Source: Candidatus Omnitrophota bacterium
Lineage (GTDB): Bacteria > Omnitrophota > Gorgyraeia > Velamenicoccales > Velamenicoccaceae
Reading direction: 5' to 3'
Length of the DNA stretch: 12,517 nucleotides
Assembly (NCBI GenBank): GCA_028717105.1
Contig: JAQUOM010000040.1
Span: forward strand, 1-12,517
Shown: positions 1 through 6,350 of the stretch, in pieces
How the letters are laid out: every line of letters begins with the position of its first letter
How positions within the stretch are numbered: position 1 is the stretch's first letter
Notes under the pieces: model-generated
What the model was told of the DNA's origin: nothing
What the model saw: the letters and a program-made list of their open reading frames with translations, nothing else
The model's database searches: none
Program-made: the position numbers and the translations under genes

Positions 1-259
1 AACTCTTGGCGATGACCAAGGAGACGCCGCAGCCTTTCAGCGCGATCGGGGCGTGTTCTCTCGACGAGCCACAGCCGAAATTATTCCCCGCGGCCACAAT
101 GTCTCCCGCCTTCACCTTCCTGGGAAAATCAGGGTCCAGGATCTCCATGCAATGGGCGGCCAGCTCCTTGGGATCGATCGTGTTTAAATACCTCGCCGAA
201 ATGATATCGTCGGTATTGACGTCATTGCCGAATTTATGTATCTTTCCTTTAATAATCAT
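1..259 (-). CDS. leuD: 3-isopropylmalate dehydratase small subunit (partial, 3' end missing)
   Basis: This is the small (swivelling) subunit of isopropylmalate isomerase, which with LeuC converts 2-isopropylmalate to 3-isopropylmalate in leucine synthesis. Translating the minus strand from the ATG at 259 gives 86 residues before the window edge, about half of a usual 160-170 residue LeuD. The family signature GCGSSREHAP is at residues 62-71, and the N-terminal region has the typical NTDDII segment (residues 15-20). A YLNT segment sits at residues 24-27, in the loop that tunes substrate choice in the LeuD/HacB family. From memory, homoaconitase-type subunits carry Arg in the third position of this loop, so Asn here fits leucine rather than lysine-type substrates; this is inference. 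The gene starts 51 bp after the leuC stop. The Shine-Dalgarno signal is weak, with only a GAAAG well upstream, so translation may depend on LeuC expression. The 3' end lies outside the window. Confidence 0.95.
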   Translation of the reverse strand, partial: MIIKGKIHKFGNDVNTDDIISARYLNTIDPKELAAHCMEILDPDFPRKVKAGDIVAAGNNFGCGSSREHAPIALKGCGVSLVIAKS

Positions 260-310
260 GATCAAATTTAAAATTCTTTCGAAGTCTTTGCTTTTACCGA
301 CTACTCACTG

Positions 311-1606
311 CTATCTACTGGCTACTTCCCCTGGATGCGTGATATATCCCGTGACTGCGCTCGCCGCCGCAACAGCAGGGTTCGCCAGATAGACATAGCT
401 CCCTTTGGCCCCCATGCGGCCCATAAAATTCCTGTTGGTGGTGGCCAGGCATGCCTCGCCTTCGGCCAGGATCCCCATGTGCCCGCCCAGACACGGCCCG
501 CACGTCGGCGTCGAAACAACACCCCCCGCCTTCACAAACGTCTCCAGGAGCCCTTCCTTCATGGCCTCCAGATAGATCTCCTGTGTCGCAGGAATAACGA
601 CCAGACGCACGCCAGAAGCCACTTTCCTGCCTTTCAGGATTTTTGCCGAAATCCTCAAATCAGAGATGCGGCCATTCGTGCAGGAACCGATGACCACCTG
701 GTCCACCCTGACGCGGCCCACCTTGCTGACGGGTTTGATATTGCTCGGCAGGTGAGGACACGCCACCACAGGCTCCCATGACGTTACGTCGTATGTCCGC
801 ACGGCCGCATAAGACGCATCAGGATCGCTTTGCAGCGCCCTCCATGCCTTGATTTGCGCCGCCGAATACTCCCTGGCAGGCGCCGCATCCTGCACATAAT
901 CCAATGTCACATCATCGGGCGCGATGATGCCGGATTTGCCGCCCGCCTCGATCGCCATATTGCACATGGCAAAACGATCATCCATAGAGAGCTTCGCGAT
1001 CGCGGCACCGCAGAATTCCATGGCCCGGTACGCCGCCCCCTCCACGCCGATATCGCCGATGACGCTCAAAATAAAATCTTTCCCGCTCACCCACCGGGGA
1101 AGCTTGCCGTTAAAGACGAACTTCATGGATTCCGGGACCCTGAGCCATACATGCCCCGTCATCCAGGAAACAGCCAGGTCCGTGGAGCCGACGCCGCTTG
1201 AAAAAGCGCCGAGGGCCCCATACGTGCAAGTGTGAGAATCCGCCCCAATGACAAGGTCTCCGGCCTTGACAAGACCCAACTGCGGCAAAAGAGCATGTTC
1301 GATGCCCATGCGGCCCACTTCATAATAATGCCTGATCTTGTGGCGCGAGGCGAAATCTCTAAGACGCTTGGCCTGCCGGGCGCTCTGGATATCCTTGGCG
1401 GGAGTGAAATGGTCCGGGATCAATGCGATGCGATTGCGGTCGAAAACTTTTGTGAAACCTGATTTTTCGAACTCATCGATGGCGATAGGCGCCGTGATGT
1501 CGTTGCCCAGGGTAAAATCCACCTCAGCCCAGATAAATTCGCCAGGCGCGACATCTTTTTTTCCGCAATGGCTCGCTAGTATTTTTTGGGTGATTGTTTG
1601 TGGCAT
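311..1606 (-). CDS. leuC: 3-isopropylmalate dehydratase large subunit
   Basis: This is the catalytic [4Fe-4S] subunit of isopropylmalate isomerase in the leucine pathway, cytoplasmic and paired with the LeuD that follows it. The 431-residue length fits the shorter LeuC/HacA type (about 420 residues) rather than the 470-residue E. coli type. The three cluster cysteines are visible: Cys309 in GSCTNGR, and Cys369 and Cys372 in TCGPCLGG. Other family marks are GADSHTCTYGALGAF (121-135) and the C-terminal RNFMGRMGAKGSYVYLANP region (392-410). The start is the ATG at 1606, with a weak purine-rich stretch (AAGAGAAA) upstream that partly overlaps one arm of an inverted repeat. The stop codon at 311-313 falls inside a short degenerate CTACTG-type repeat, so the last few residues (EVASR) may be variable. 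The broader family includes homoaconitase and dimethylmalate dehydratase. Adjacency to leuD makes the leucine role most likely, but substrate cannot be proved from sequence. Confidence 0.93.
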   Translation of the reverse strand: MPQTITQKILASHCGKKDVAPGEFIWAEVDFTLGNDITAPIAIDEFEKSGFTKVFDRNRIALIPDHFTPAKDIQSARQAKRLRDFASRHKIRHYYEVGRMGIEHALLPQLGLVKAGDLVIGADSHTCTYGALGAFSSGVGSTDLAVSWMTGHVWLRVPESMKFVFNGKLPRWVSGKDFILSVIGDIGVEGAAYRAMEFCGAAIAKLSMDDRFAMCNMAIEAGGKSGIIAPDDVTLDYVQDAAPAREYSAAQIKAWRALQSDPDASYAAVRTYDVTSWEPVVACPHLPSNIKPVSKVGRVRVDQVVIGSCTNGRISDLRISAKILKGRKVASGVRLVVIPATQEIYLEAMKEGLLETFVKAGGVVSTPTCGPCLGGHMGILAEGEACLATTNRNFMGRMGAKGSYVYLANPAVAAASAVTGYITHPGEVASR

Positions 1607-1619
1607 TTCGATATTTCTC

Positions 1620-1661
1620 TTCGGGCATCGGTTTTCTGACTTCCCATGCCTGCTGCCCGAA
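1620..1661 (-). other. Intercistronic inverted repeat between fabF and leuC
   Basis: The 57-bp spacer between the fabF stop and the leuC start contains 8-bp perfect arms, TTCGGGCA (1620-1627) and TGCCCGAA (1654-1661), separated by 26 bases. The arm nearest leuC lies just before its weak ribosome-binding stretch and could lower leuC translation when folded. There is no T-tract, so it does not look like an intrinsic terminator. A role is inference; the long loop makes the structure only moderately stable. Confidence 0.4.
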
Positions 1662-1663
1662 AG

Positions 1664-2905
1664 CTATCCTTTAAATTCTTTCAAGACGATCGTGGCATTA
1701 TGACCGCCGAAACCAAGGGCATTGGACATCGCCGCCGCAATCTTGACCCCCTTGGCCTTGTTCGGAGTATAATCGAGATCGCAATCAGGGTCTTTGTTCT
1801 CGAGATTGATCGTCGGAGGAACGACGCCGTTCTTCATGGCCAGGCAGCAAACGATAAATTCAGCCCCGCCGGCTGCCCCCAGCAAATGGCCGGTCATCGA
1901 TTTGGTCGAACTGATGGCCACCTTATGCACGTGATCCCCAAATGTCTTCTTCATGGCCAAAGTCTCGATCTTGTCATTCAACAATGTGGATGTGCCGTGA
2001 GCATTGATATAATCAATATCCTCGGGCTTCATTCCGGCGTCTTTCAACGAGGCGCGCATCGCCCGAACACAACCGTCTCCAGAAGGGTCCGGCGCCGTAA
2101 TATGATAGGCATCTCCGGACATACCGTAACCGGCCAATTCGCCGTAAATCCTGGCGCCGCGCTTGAGGGCATGTTCCATCTCTTCTAAAATAACCAGCCC
2201 CGCCCCCTCCCCCATGACAAAACCATCACGTTCTTTGTCAAAAGGACGGGACGCCCTGTGGGGCTCATGGTTGCGGCACGAAAGGCTCTTAAGCGCGCAA
2301 AAACCGCCGATCCCCATGGGTGTAACCGCCCCTTCCGTACCGCCGGCGATCATGACATCCGCATCGCCATATTGAATGATCCTGCCCGCGTCCCCGATCG
2401 CATGATTGCCCGTCGCGCAAGCCGTAGCAACACAGCTATTGGGTCCCTTAAAACCGAATTTCATGGAGACATGTCCTGAGGCCTCGTTGACGATCAACAT
2501 CGGTATAAGGAACGGTGTCAGCTTTGACGGCCCCCTTTCCAACAGGACCTTATGCTGCTCCTCGATGATCCGCAAGCTCCCGATACCAGACCCGATCAGG
2601 ACTCCGCAACGATCAAGATCTAATGCATCGACCTTAAAACCCGCATCGGCCACGGCTTCTGTAGCGGCCCCCATCGCATAATGCACAAACCTTTCAGTAT
2701 GCTTGACCTCTTTCTTTCCCATGAAGGCCTCAGGATCAAACCCCTTAACCTGTCCGGCAATCTGCGCGTCATAAGCGGATGCATCGAAATGCGTGATCCT
2801 GCCGACGCCGCTTACCCCGGATTCAAGGCCTTTCCAGAATTCCGCGACGGTATTTCCAAGAGGCGTTACAGCCCCTAAGCCTGTCACAACGACTCTTCGC
2901 TTCAT
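1664..2905 (-). CDS. fabF: Beta-ketoacyl-ACP synthase II
   Basis: FabF (KAS II) condenses malonyl-ACP with a growing acyl-ACP, the chain-elongating Claisen step of type II fatty acid synthesis. The 413-residue protein is full length for the family and begins RRVVVTGLGAVTPLGN. The thiolase-fold catalytic set is intact: Cys163 in the TACATGNHAIGDA nucleophile elbow, His303 in NAHGTSTLLND and His340 in TGHLLGAAGG, with Lys335 in SSTKSMTGH. The FGGHN segment (399-403) near the C-terminus is also typical. The ATG at 2905 is preceded by GAGGGG at good spacing. The gene sits 249 bp downstream of acpP, by far the largest gap in the fab cluster and one that holds two hairpins, so it may be expressed at a different level from acpP. 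FabB (KAS I) is the alternative, but length and the acpP-fabF pairing favour FabF. Confidence 0.97.
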   Translation of the reverse strand: MKRRVVVTGLGAVTPLGNTVAEFWKGLESGVSGVGRITHFDASAYDAQIAGQVKGFDPEAFMGKKEVKHTERFVHYAMGAATEAVADAGFKVDALDLDRCGVLIGSGIGSLRIIEEQHKVLLERGPSKLTPFLIPMLIVNEASGHVSMKFGFKGPNSCVATACATGNHAIGDAGRIIQYGDADVMIAGGTEGAVTPMGIGGFCALKSLSCRNHEPHRASRPFDKERDGFVMGEGAGLVILEEMEHALKRGARIYGELAGYGMSGDAYHITAPDPSGDGCVRAMRASLKDAGMKPEDIDYINAHGTSTLLNDKIETLAMKKTFGDHVHKVAISSTKSMTGHLLGAAGGAEFIVCCLAMKNGVVPPTINLENKDPDCDLDYTPNKAKGVKIAAAMSNALGFGGHNATIVLKEFKG

Positions 2906-2930
2906 TGATTTCCCCTCTGGTTCACGTTGT

Positions 2931-2958
2931 CCGCAAAATCACCCGTGATATGCTGCGG
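2931..2958 (-). promoter_or_regulatory. Imperfect hairpin just upstream of fabF
   Basis: In the leader of fabF, outer arms CCGCA (2931-2935) and TGCGG (2954-2958) enclose inner arms ATCAC (2938-2942) and GTGAT (2945-2949) with a 2-base loop. It lies about 15-40 bases ahead of the fabF Shine-Dalgarno sequence. No T-tract follows. It could be an RNA fold affecting fabF translation or a protein site, or chance; there is no direct evidence of function. Confidence 0.3.
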
Positions 2959-3088
2959 GACATCCCGAGAGAATTATGCAGCCTTTACGCAAGGGATCAG
3001 GTTTTTCCTTAATTCATCATGCTTGAGCATTGCTTTTGTCTTCTGCCCGCGCCGGCGAAAAAACCTTCCCTGTATCCCGCCCTAATAA

Positions 3089-3119
3089 ATACCCCGACTC
3101 GAGAGTCGGGTCGGGGTAT
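3089..3119 (-). repeat. Perfect 10-bp inverted repeat in the acpP-fabF spacer
   Basis: The arms ATACCCCGAC (3089-3098) and GTCGGGGTAT (3110-3119) are perfect complements around an 11-base centre. A second, nested pairing CCCGACT/AGTCGGG with a CGAG loop is possible inside the same stretch, so the element can fold in two ways. It lies 36 bp after the acpP stop on the transcribed strand. Read on that strand it is followed by TTATTAGGGCGGG, with no run of T, so it is a poor Rho-independent terminator. Its compact GC-rich form resembles a REP-like intergenic element or an mRNA-end stabiliser. Copy number elsewhere in the genome is unknown. Confidence 0.6.
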
Positions 3120-3154
3120 ATGTTTGCGATGGTTCATCCTCAAAAATCGCAGGG

Positions 3155-3397
3155 TTACTTTTTTGCGATCTTTTCTTCGATATATTTGACCGCATCCCCC
3201 ACAGTTGTCATCTTCTCGGCGTCCTCATCCGGAATCTCAATGCCAAATTCCTCTTCCAAAGCCATGACGAGTTCGACGGTATCCAGGGAATCCGCGCCGA
3301 GATCTTCGACAAAAGAAGCTTCCGGCGTCACCTCTTCAGGTTTTACGCCCAACTGCTCTGCGATGATCGACTTTACCTTGTTCACTGCATCTGTCAT
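3155..3397 (-). CDS. acpP: Acyl carrier protein
   Basis: AcpP carries the growing acyl chain on a 4'-phosphopantetheine arm and is the shared substrate carrier for FabD, FabH, FabG and FabF next to it. The 80-residue, strongly acidic protein matches family length. The attachment motif GADSLDTVELVMALEEEFG is clear, with Ser37 as the modified residue, followed by the acidic recognition helix. The C-terminal part ending in VGDAVKYIEEKI is also typical. The ATG at 3397 has a near-perfect AAGGAGGAG Shine-Dalgarno sequence five bases or so upstream, the strongest in the cluster, in line with the high abundance of ACP in bacteria. Both flanking spacers contain stable inverted repeats (3089-3119 and 3453-3532), which may isolate or stabilise this short message. 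Activation would need a holo-ACP synthase, not present in the window. Confidence 0.98.
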   Translation of the reverse strand: MTDAVNKVKSIIAEQLGVKPEEVTPEASFVEDLGADSLDTVELVMALEEEFGIEIPDEDAEKMTTVGDAVKYIEEKIAKK

Positions 3398-3452
3398 TCT
3401 TCTCCTCCTTGATTTTGCTTCATACAGGTTTTATCCCCTACAAAATCAACTC

Positions 3453-3484
3453 CGCCGCATTCTTGCAGAATGCAAGAGGCGGCG
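3453..3484 (-). other. Intercistronic hairpin upstream of acpP
   Basis: Outer arms CGCCGC (3453-3458) and GCGGCG (3479-3484) enclose a small internal loop and perfect inner arms TCTTGCA (3461-3467) and TGCAAGA (3471-3477) with a 3-base loop. The fold lies about 55 bp upstream of the acpP start, downstream of a second hairpin in the same spacer. There is no T-tract on either side. It could be an RNA processing or stability element for acpP. The pairing is directly visible; function is inference. Confidence 0.5.
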
Positions 3485-3496
3485 TGAATTCGGCCG

Positions 3497-3532
3497 CATA
3501 ACTTACGTTCACCGTCCTTTCCGTAAGTTATG
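3497..3532 (-). other. Perfect 11-bp inverted repeat directly after fabG
   Basis: The arms CATAACTTACG (3497-3507) and CGTAAGTTATG (3522-3532) are perfectly complementary around a 14-base loop. On the transcribed strand the stem begins only seven bases after the fabG stop codon, the usual place for a 3'-end protecting or processing stem. The following bases (CGGCCGAATTC) are not T-rich, so termination is unlikely. It may equally be a DNA site for a regulator. Confidence 0.55.
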
Positions 3533-3539
3533 GCCTCAT

Positions 3540-4280
3540 TCACATGCTCATTCCGCCGTCAACCACAATCGTCTGGCCCGTGATATAATCCGCATCCGCA
3601 GATGCTAAAAACAAACAGGCGCACGCGACGTCGCGGGGAACTCCCAATCTATTTAAAGGGATATTGGCCAGCATCGCCTTGCGCTGTTCCTCGTTGAGCT
3701 TATCCGTCATGGCTGTCTGGATAAAACCAGGCGCAACGGCGTTCGCGTTGATATTGCGGGACGCCAACTCTCTGGCTACGGATTTCGTAAAACTGATGAT
3801 ACCGCCCTTGGAGGCTGCATAATTTGCCTGACCGGCATTCCCCATGATGCCAATGATCGAAGCGATACTGATAATCTTGCCGCCTCTCTGTTTGATCATC
3901 GGCTTAGAGACGGCCTTCGTGCAGTTAAAAACACCTTTCAAATTCACCGCCAGCACCTTATCCCAGTCCTCTTCACTCATCCGAAGCAAAAGATTGTCTC
4001 TTGTGATGCCGGCATTGTTAACTAATATATCAAGATGCTTAAAATTGTCAAGAACTAAATTCACCATATCCTCAACTTGTTTGAGGACAGTCACATCCGT
4101 CGAAAAACTCAAACTCCTGACCCCAAAACCCTCGATCTCCTTCTGGGTCGCCTGGGCCGCCTCAGGACTGACATCGCAGATCACCACGTCCGCCCCTTCC
4201 TGGGCGAACAAAAGGGCGATCTCCCGGCCGATCCCTCTGGCCCCTCCTGTCACCAAAGCCACCTTTCCCTGCAGCTTCAT
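3540..4280 (-). CDS. fabG: 3-oxoacyl-[acyl-carrier-protein] reductase
   Basis: FabG reduces 3-ketoacyl-ACP to 3-hydroxyacyl-ACP with NADPH, the first reduction of each elongation round. The 246 residues match the classical short-chain dehydrogenase length. The Rossmann cofactor motif TGGARGIG spans residues 11-18 and NNAG is at 88-91. The catalytic tetrad is Asn113, Ser141, Tyr154 and Lys158 (YAASK). PGFIQTAMTD in the substrate loop and the C-terminal VVDGGMSM are FabG-like. The start ATG at 4280 has GGGAGG six bases upstream. It follows fabD by 69 bp and precedes acpP. Other short-chain dehydrogenases share these motifs, but the position between fabD and acpP makes FabG close to certain. Confidence 0.97.
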   Translation of the reverse strand: MKLQGKVALVTGGARGIGREIALLFAQEGADVVICDVSPEAAQATQKEIEGFGVRSLSFSTDVTVLKQVEDMVNLVLDNFKHLDILVNNAGITRDNLLLRMSEEDWDKVLAVNLKGVFNCTKAVSKPMIKQRGGKIISIASIIGIMGNAGQANYAASKGGIISFTKSVARELASRNINANAVAPGFIQTAMTDKLNEEQRKAMLANIPLNRLGVPRDVACACLFLASADADYITGQTIVVDGGMSM

Positions 4281-4349
4281 CTTGTTCCTCCCTGCCTCCC
4301 CGGCTCTCGGCCAGAGGCTGACATCCCCTTCAATCCTTAAAAACCGTAT

Positions 4350-5276
4350 CTACTTATTCGTCTCTCCGGCCAAAGCCTTCATATCTTCCCATGACCCCGC
4401 GCTGATCACCGAGGCGCCTGGTTCGATCTTCCTCATTAAACCTTTCAAGACATTTCCCGGCCCGACCTCATAGAAATCAGACACTCCGTTCTCCAGGAGA
4501 TAACGCATCGAAGCTTCCCAATAAGTCACGGAATTCACCTGGTTGACGAGATTGACCTTAATAATAAAAGGATCAATCTGTTCCTTGGCATCGACATTGC
4601 TGACCAGGGGGATGCGCGGCGCCTGAAAAGAAATCTTTCCGATCTCCGGCATCAGGCCGTCACGGGCTTCATCCATCAGAGAACAATGGAATGCGCCCCC
4701 GACATCCAGGGGAATGACGCGCTTGGCTCCCCGCGCCATGGCTGCGTCCGCCAACATCTGCGCATACTGTTTTTTTACCGAAACAATGATCTGGCCCGGA
4801 CAATTCAGGTTGGCGATCTCGCCCCCCGCCGCCCTTCCCACTTCCGTCACGACATCCTTCTCTAAACCAAGGACACAAAGCATGATCCCGGGATTCTTTT
4901 TGGCCGCGGCCTCCATCAGTTCTCCCCGACGACGCACAAGTTGCAGGGCGTCTGCAAAACCGATGACACCTGACGCGACCAGCGCCGAATACTCTCCAAG
5001 GCTCAAGCCGGCCACATACGACGGCTTAATGTCCGGCCGACAAACTTCCAGCTCGCGTAACGCCGCGATGCTGGCCGTCAGGATCGCCGGCTGGCAATTC
5101 TCCGTACGCGTCAATTCCCCGAACGGCCCTTCAAAACAAAGACGCGACAAAGAAAAACCGATGATCTGATCAGCCTCATCGAAAACTGCGCGGGCCACAT
5201 TGGAATTCTGGTAAAGATCCAGACCCATGCCCACCATCTGGGCGCCTTGACCGGGAAATAAGAATGCTGTTTTCAT
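4350..5276 (-). CDS. fabD: Malonyl-CoA:ACP transacylase
   Basis: FabD moves malonyl groups from CoA to the phosphopantetheine arm of AcpP, supplying extender units to FabH and FabF. From the ATG at 5276 the protein is 308 residues, the family norm, and opens with the hallmark KTAFLFPGQGAQ. The nucleophile Ser92 lies in GLSLGEYSAL, Arg117 follows in the VRRRGELM segment, and the catalytic His197 is in GAFHCSLM. The frame is open upstream to another ATG at 5333, which would add 19 residues (opening MSYDGFAHEQ) unlike any FabD N-terminus known to me. I chose 5276 because homology starts there, although its ribosome-binding site is poor (upstream GCCGACATCAT). The added region overlaps a pair of palindromes, which suggests it is a leader rather than protein. 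The weak initiation signal may be meaningful for regulation. Confidence 0.95.
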   Translation of the reverse strand: MKTAFLFPGQGAQMVGMGLDLYQNSNVARAVFDEADQIIGFSLSRLCFEGPFGELTRTENCQPAILTASIAALRELEVCRPDIKPSYVAGLSLGEYSALVASGVIGFADALQLVRRRGELMEAAAKKNPGIMLCVLGLEKDVVTEVGRAAGGEIANLNCPGQIIVSVKKQYAQMLADAAMARGAKRVIPLDVGGAFHCSLMDEARDGLMPEIGKISFQAPRIPLVSNVDAKEQIDPFIIKVNLVNQVNSVTYWEASMRYLLENGVSDFYEVGPGNVLKGLMRKIEPGASVISAGSWEDMKALAGETNK

Positions 5277-5292
5277 ATGATGTCGGCGAATT

Positions 5293-5336
5293 GTTTTGCT
5301 GTCTTGCTCATGAGCAAAACCGTCATAACTCATGAG
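5293..5336. promoter_or_regulatory. Paired palindromes in the fabH-fabD spacer (possible operator or RNA fold)
   Basis: The 74-bp gap upstream of the fabD start contains the perfect 14-bp palindrome TTGCTCATGAGCAA (5304-5317), extending to 20 bp with one mismatched pair (5301-5320). Its core CTCATGAG (5307-5314) recurs at 5329-5336, exactly 22 bp away, about two turns of the DNA helix. In addition GTTTTGCT (5293-5300) pairs with AGCAAAAC (5313-5320). Two equal palindromic cores on the same helix face are the layout expected for a dimeric repressor, but an mRNA structure controlling fabD is equally possible. No promoter elements stand out. I do not recognise a known fatty acid regulator site such as FapR. 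Confidence 0.4.
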
Positions 5337-5350
5337 CCTAGACTAACGCA

Positions 5351-6346
5351 CTACTTCTGCCATTGGATGACCGCTGCGCCCCACACGAGGCCCGCTCCGA
5401 AGGCATCCAAAACAACAATATCCCCGCCCCTGATGCGGCCGCACTTATAGGCCTCGCAGAGGGCGACGGCCGTCGCGGCCGATGACATATTACCGTATTT
5501 CGCGACATTAAAATAGATCTTTTCCAAAGGAAGCTTCATTTTCCGGGCGACGGCGTCGAGAATGCGCATATTCGCCTGGTGAGGAATAAAGCAATCAATG
5601 TCCTCGACGCCTAATTTACAGGCCTTCAGCGCGCGGCATGCGGCATCCGACATGATCTTGATGGCCAGCTTGAAAACTTCGTTGCCGCGCATCTTGATAA
5701 AATGCATTCTGTCATCGACTGTCTGGCGGCTGGCCGGCATCCTGCTGCCGCCGGCAGGCTGCATCAATAATTCCGTCATCGAACCGTCGCACCCCAAATA
5801 GCTGGCCAGGATCCCGCCGTTCTCGACAGGCGCCAGGACAGCCGCTCCCGCCCCATCCCCAAAAAGAACACAAGTATTACGGTCCTGCCAGTCGGTGACG
5901 CTGGAAAGTTTTTCGGCGCCGATGACCAAAGCATTTTTATAGGTACCGCTCTGTAAAAATTTCTGCGCTGTCACAAGCCCGTAGATGAACCCCGCGCAGG
6001 CAGCGCTCATGTCGAAACAGGCGGCGTTCTTGGCGCCAAGCATCTCCTGCAAAAAACACGCCGTCGCAGGAAACGCCATATCCGGCGTGATGGTCGCCAC
6101 AATAATCAAATCAAGGTCTTCCGGGGCAAGCTTGGCGTCCTTCAAGGCGTCTTTAGCGGCATTGAACGCAAGCGTACTCGTGGATTCCGTCGGCCCGGCG
6201 ATCCGCCGTTCCTTGATGCCGGTGCGCGTGGTGATCCATTCGTCACTCGTATCAACCATCCCCTCAAGGTCCTTGTTGGTAAGGACTTTTTTAGGAACAT
6301 AGAAACCGAGACCGATAATGCCGATATTTTTCCTTGATTTTCTCAT
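5351..6346 (-). CDS. fabH: Beta-ketoacyl-ACP synthase III
   Basis: FabH (KAS III) starts fatty acid chains by condensing an acyl-CoA primer with malonyl-ACP. The 331-residue protein carries the complete Cys-His-Asn triad: Cys117 in SAACAGFIYGL, His256 in IPHQANMRI and Asn286 in KYGNMSSAA. The N-terminal segments GLGFYVP and TSDEWITTRTGIKERRI and the FGDGAGAAVL motif (162-171) are all family marks. Whether the primer is acetyl-CoA or a branched acyl-CoA cannot be decided from these residues. The ATG at 6346 follows the plsX stop by only 4 bp, with an AAGG stretch inside the end of plsX, indicating translational coupling. The following gene is fabD. Confidence 0.97.
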   Translation of the reverse strand: MRKSRKNIGIIGLGFYVPKKVLTNKDLEGMVDTSDEWITTRTGIKERRIAGPTESTSTLAFNAAKDALKDAKLAPEDLDLIIVATITPDMAFPATACFLQEMLGAKNAACFDMSAACAGFIYGLVTAQKFLQSGTYKNALVIGAEKLSSVTDWQDRNTCVLFGDGAGAAVLAPVENGGILASYLGCDGSMTELLMQPAGGSRMPASRQTVDDRMHFIKMRGNEVFKLAIKIMSDAACRALKACKLGVEDIDCFIPHQANMRILDAVARKMKLPLEKIYFNVAKYGNMSSAATAVALCEAYKCGRIRGGDIVVLDAFGAGLVWGAAVIQWQK

Positions 6347-6350
6347 TCGA

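Noticed and set aside
2974..3030. An 18-codon minus-strand frame in the acpP-fabF spacer
   Set aside because: There is no convincing Shine-Dalgarno sequence and the frame is very short. It could be a leader peptide, but nothing in the sequence supports that.
3089..3119. Rho-independent terminator after acpP
   Set aside because: The stem is strong, but neither strand has a run of T after it, so I list it as an inverted repeat only.
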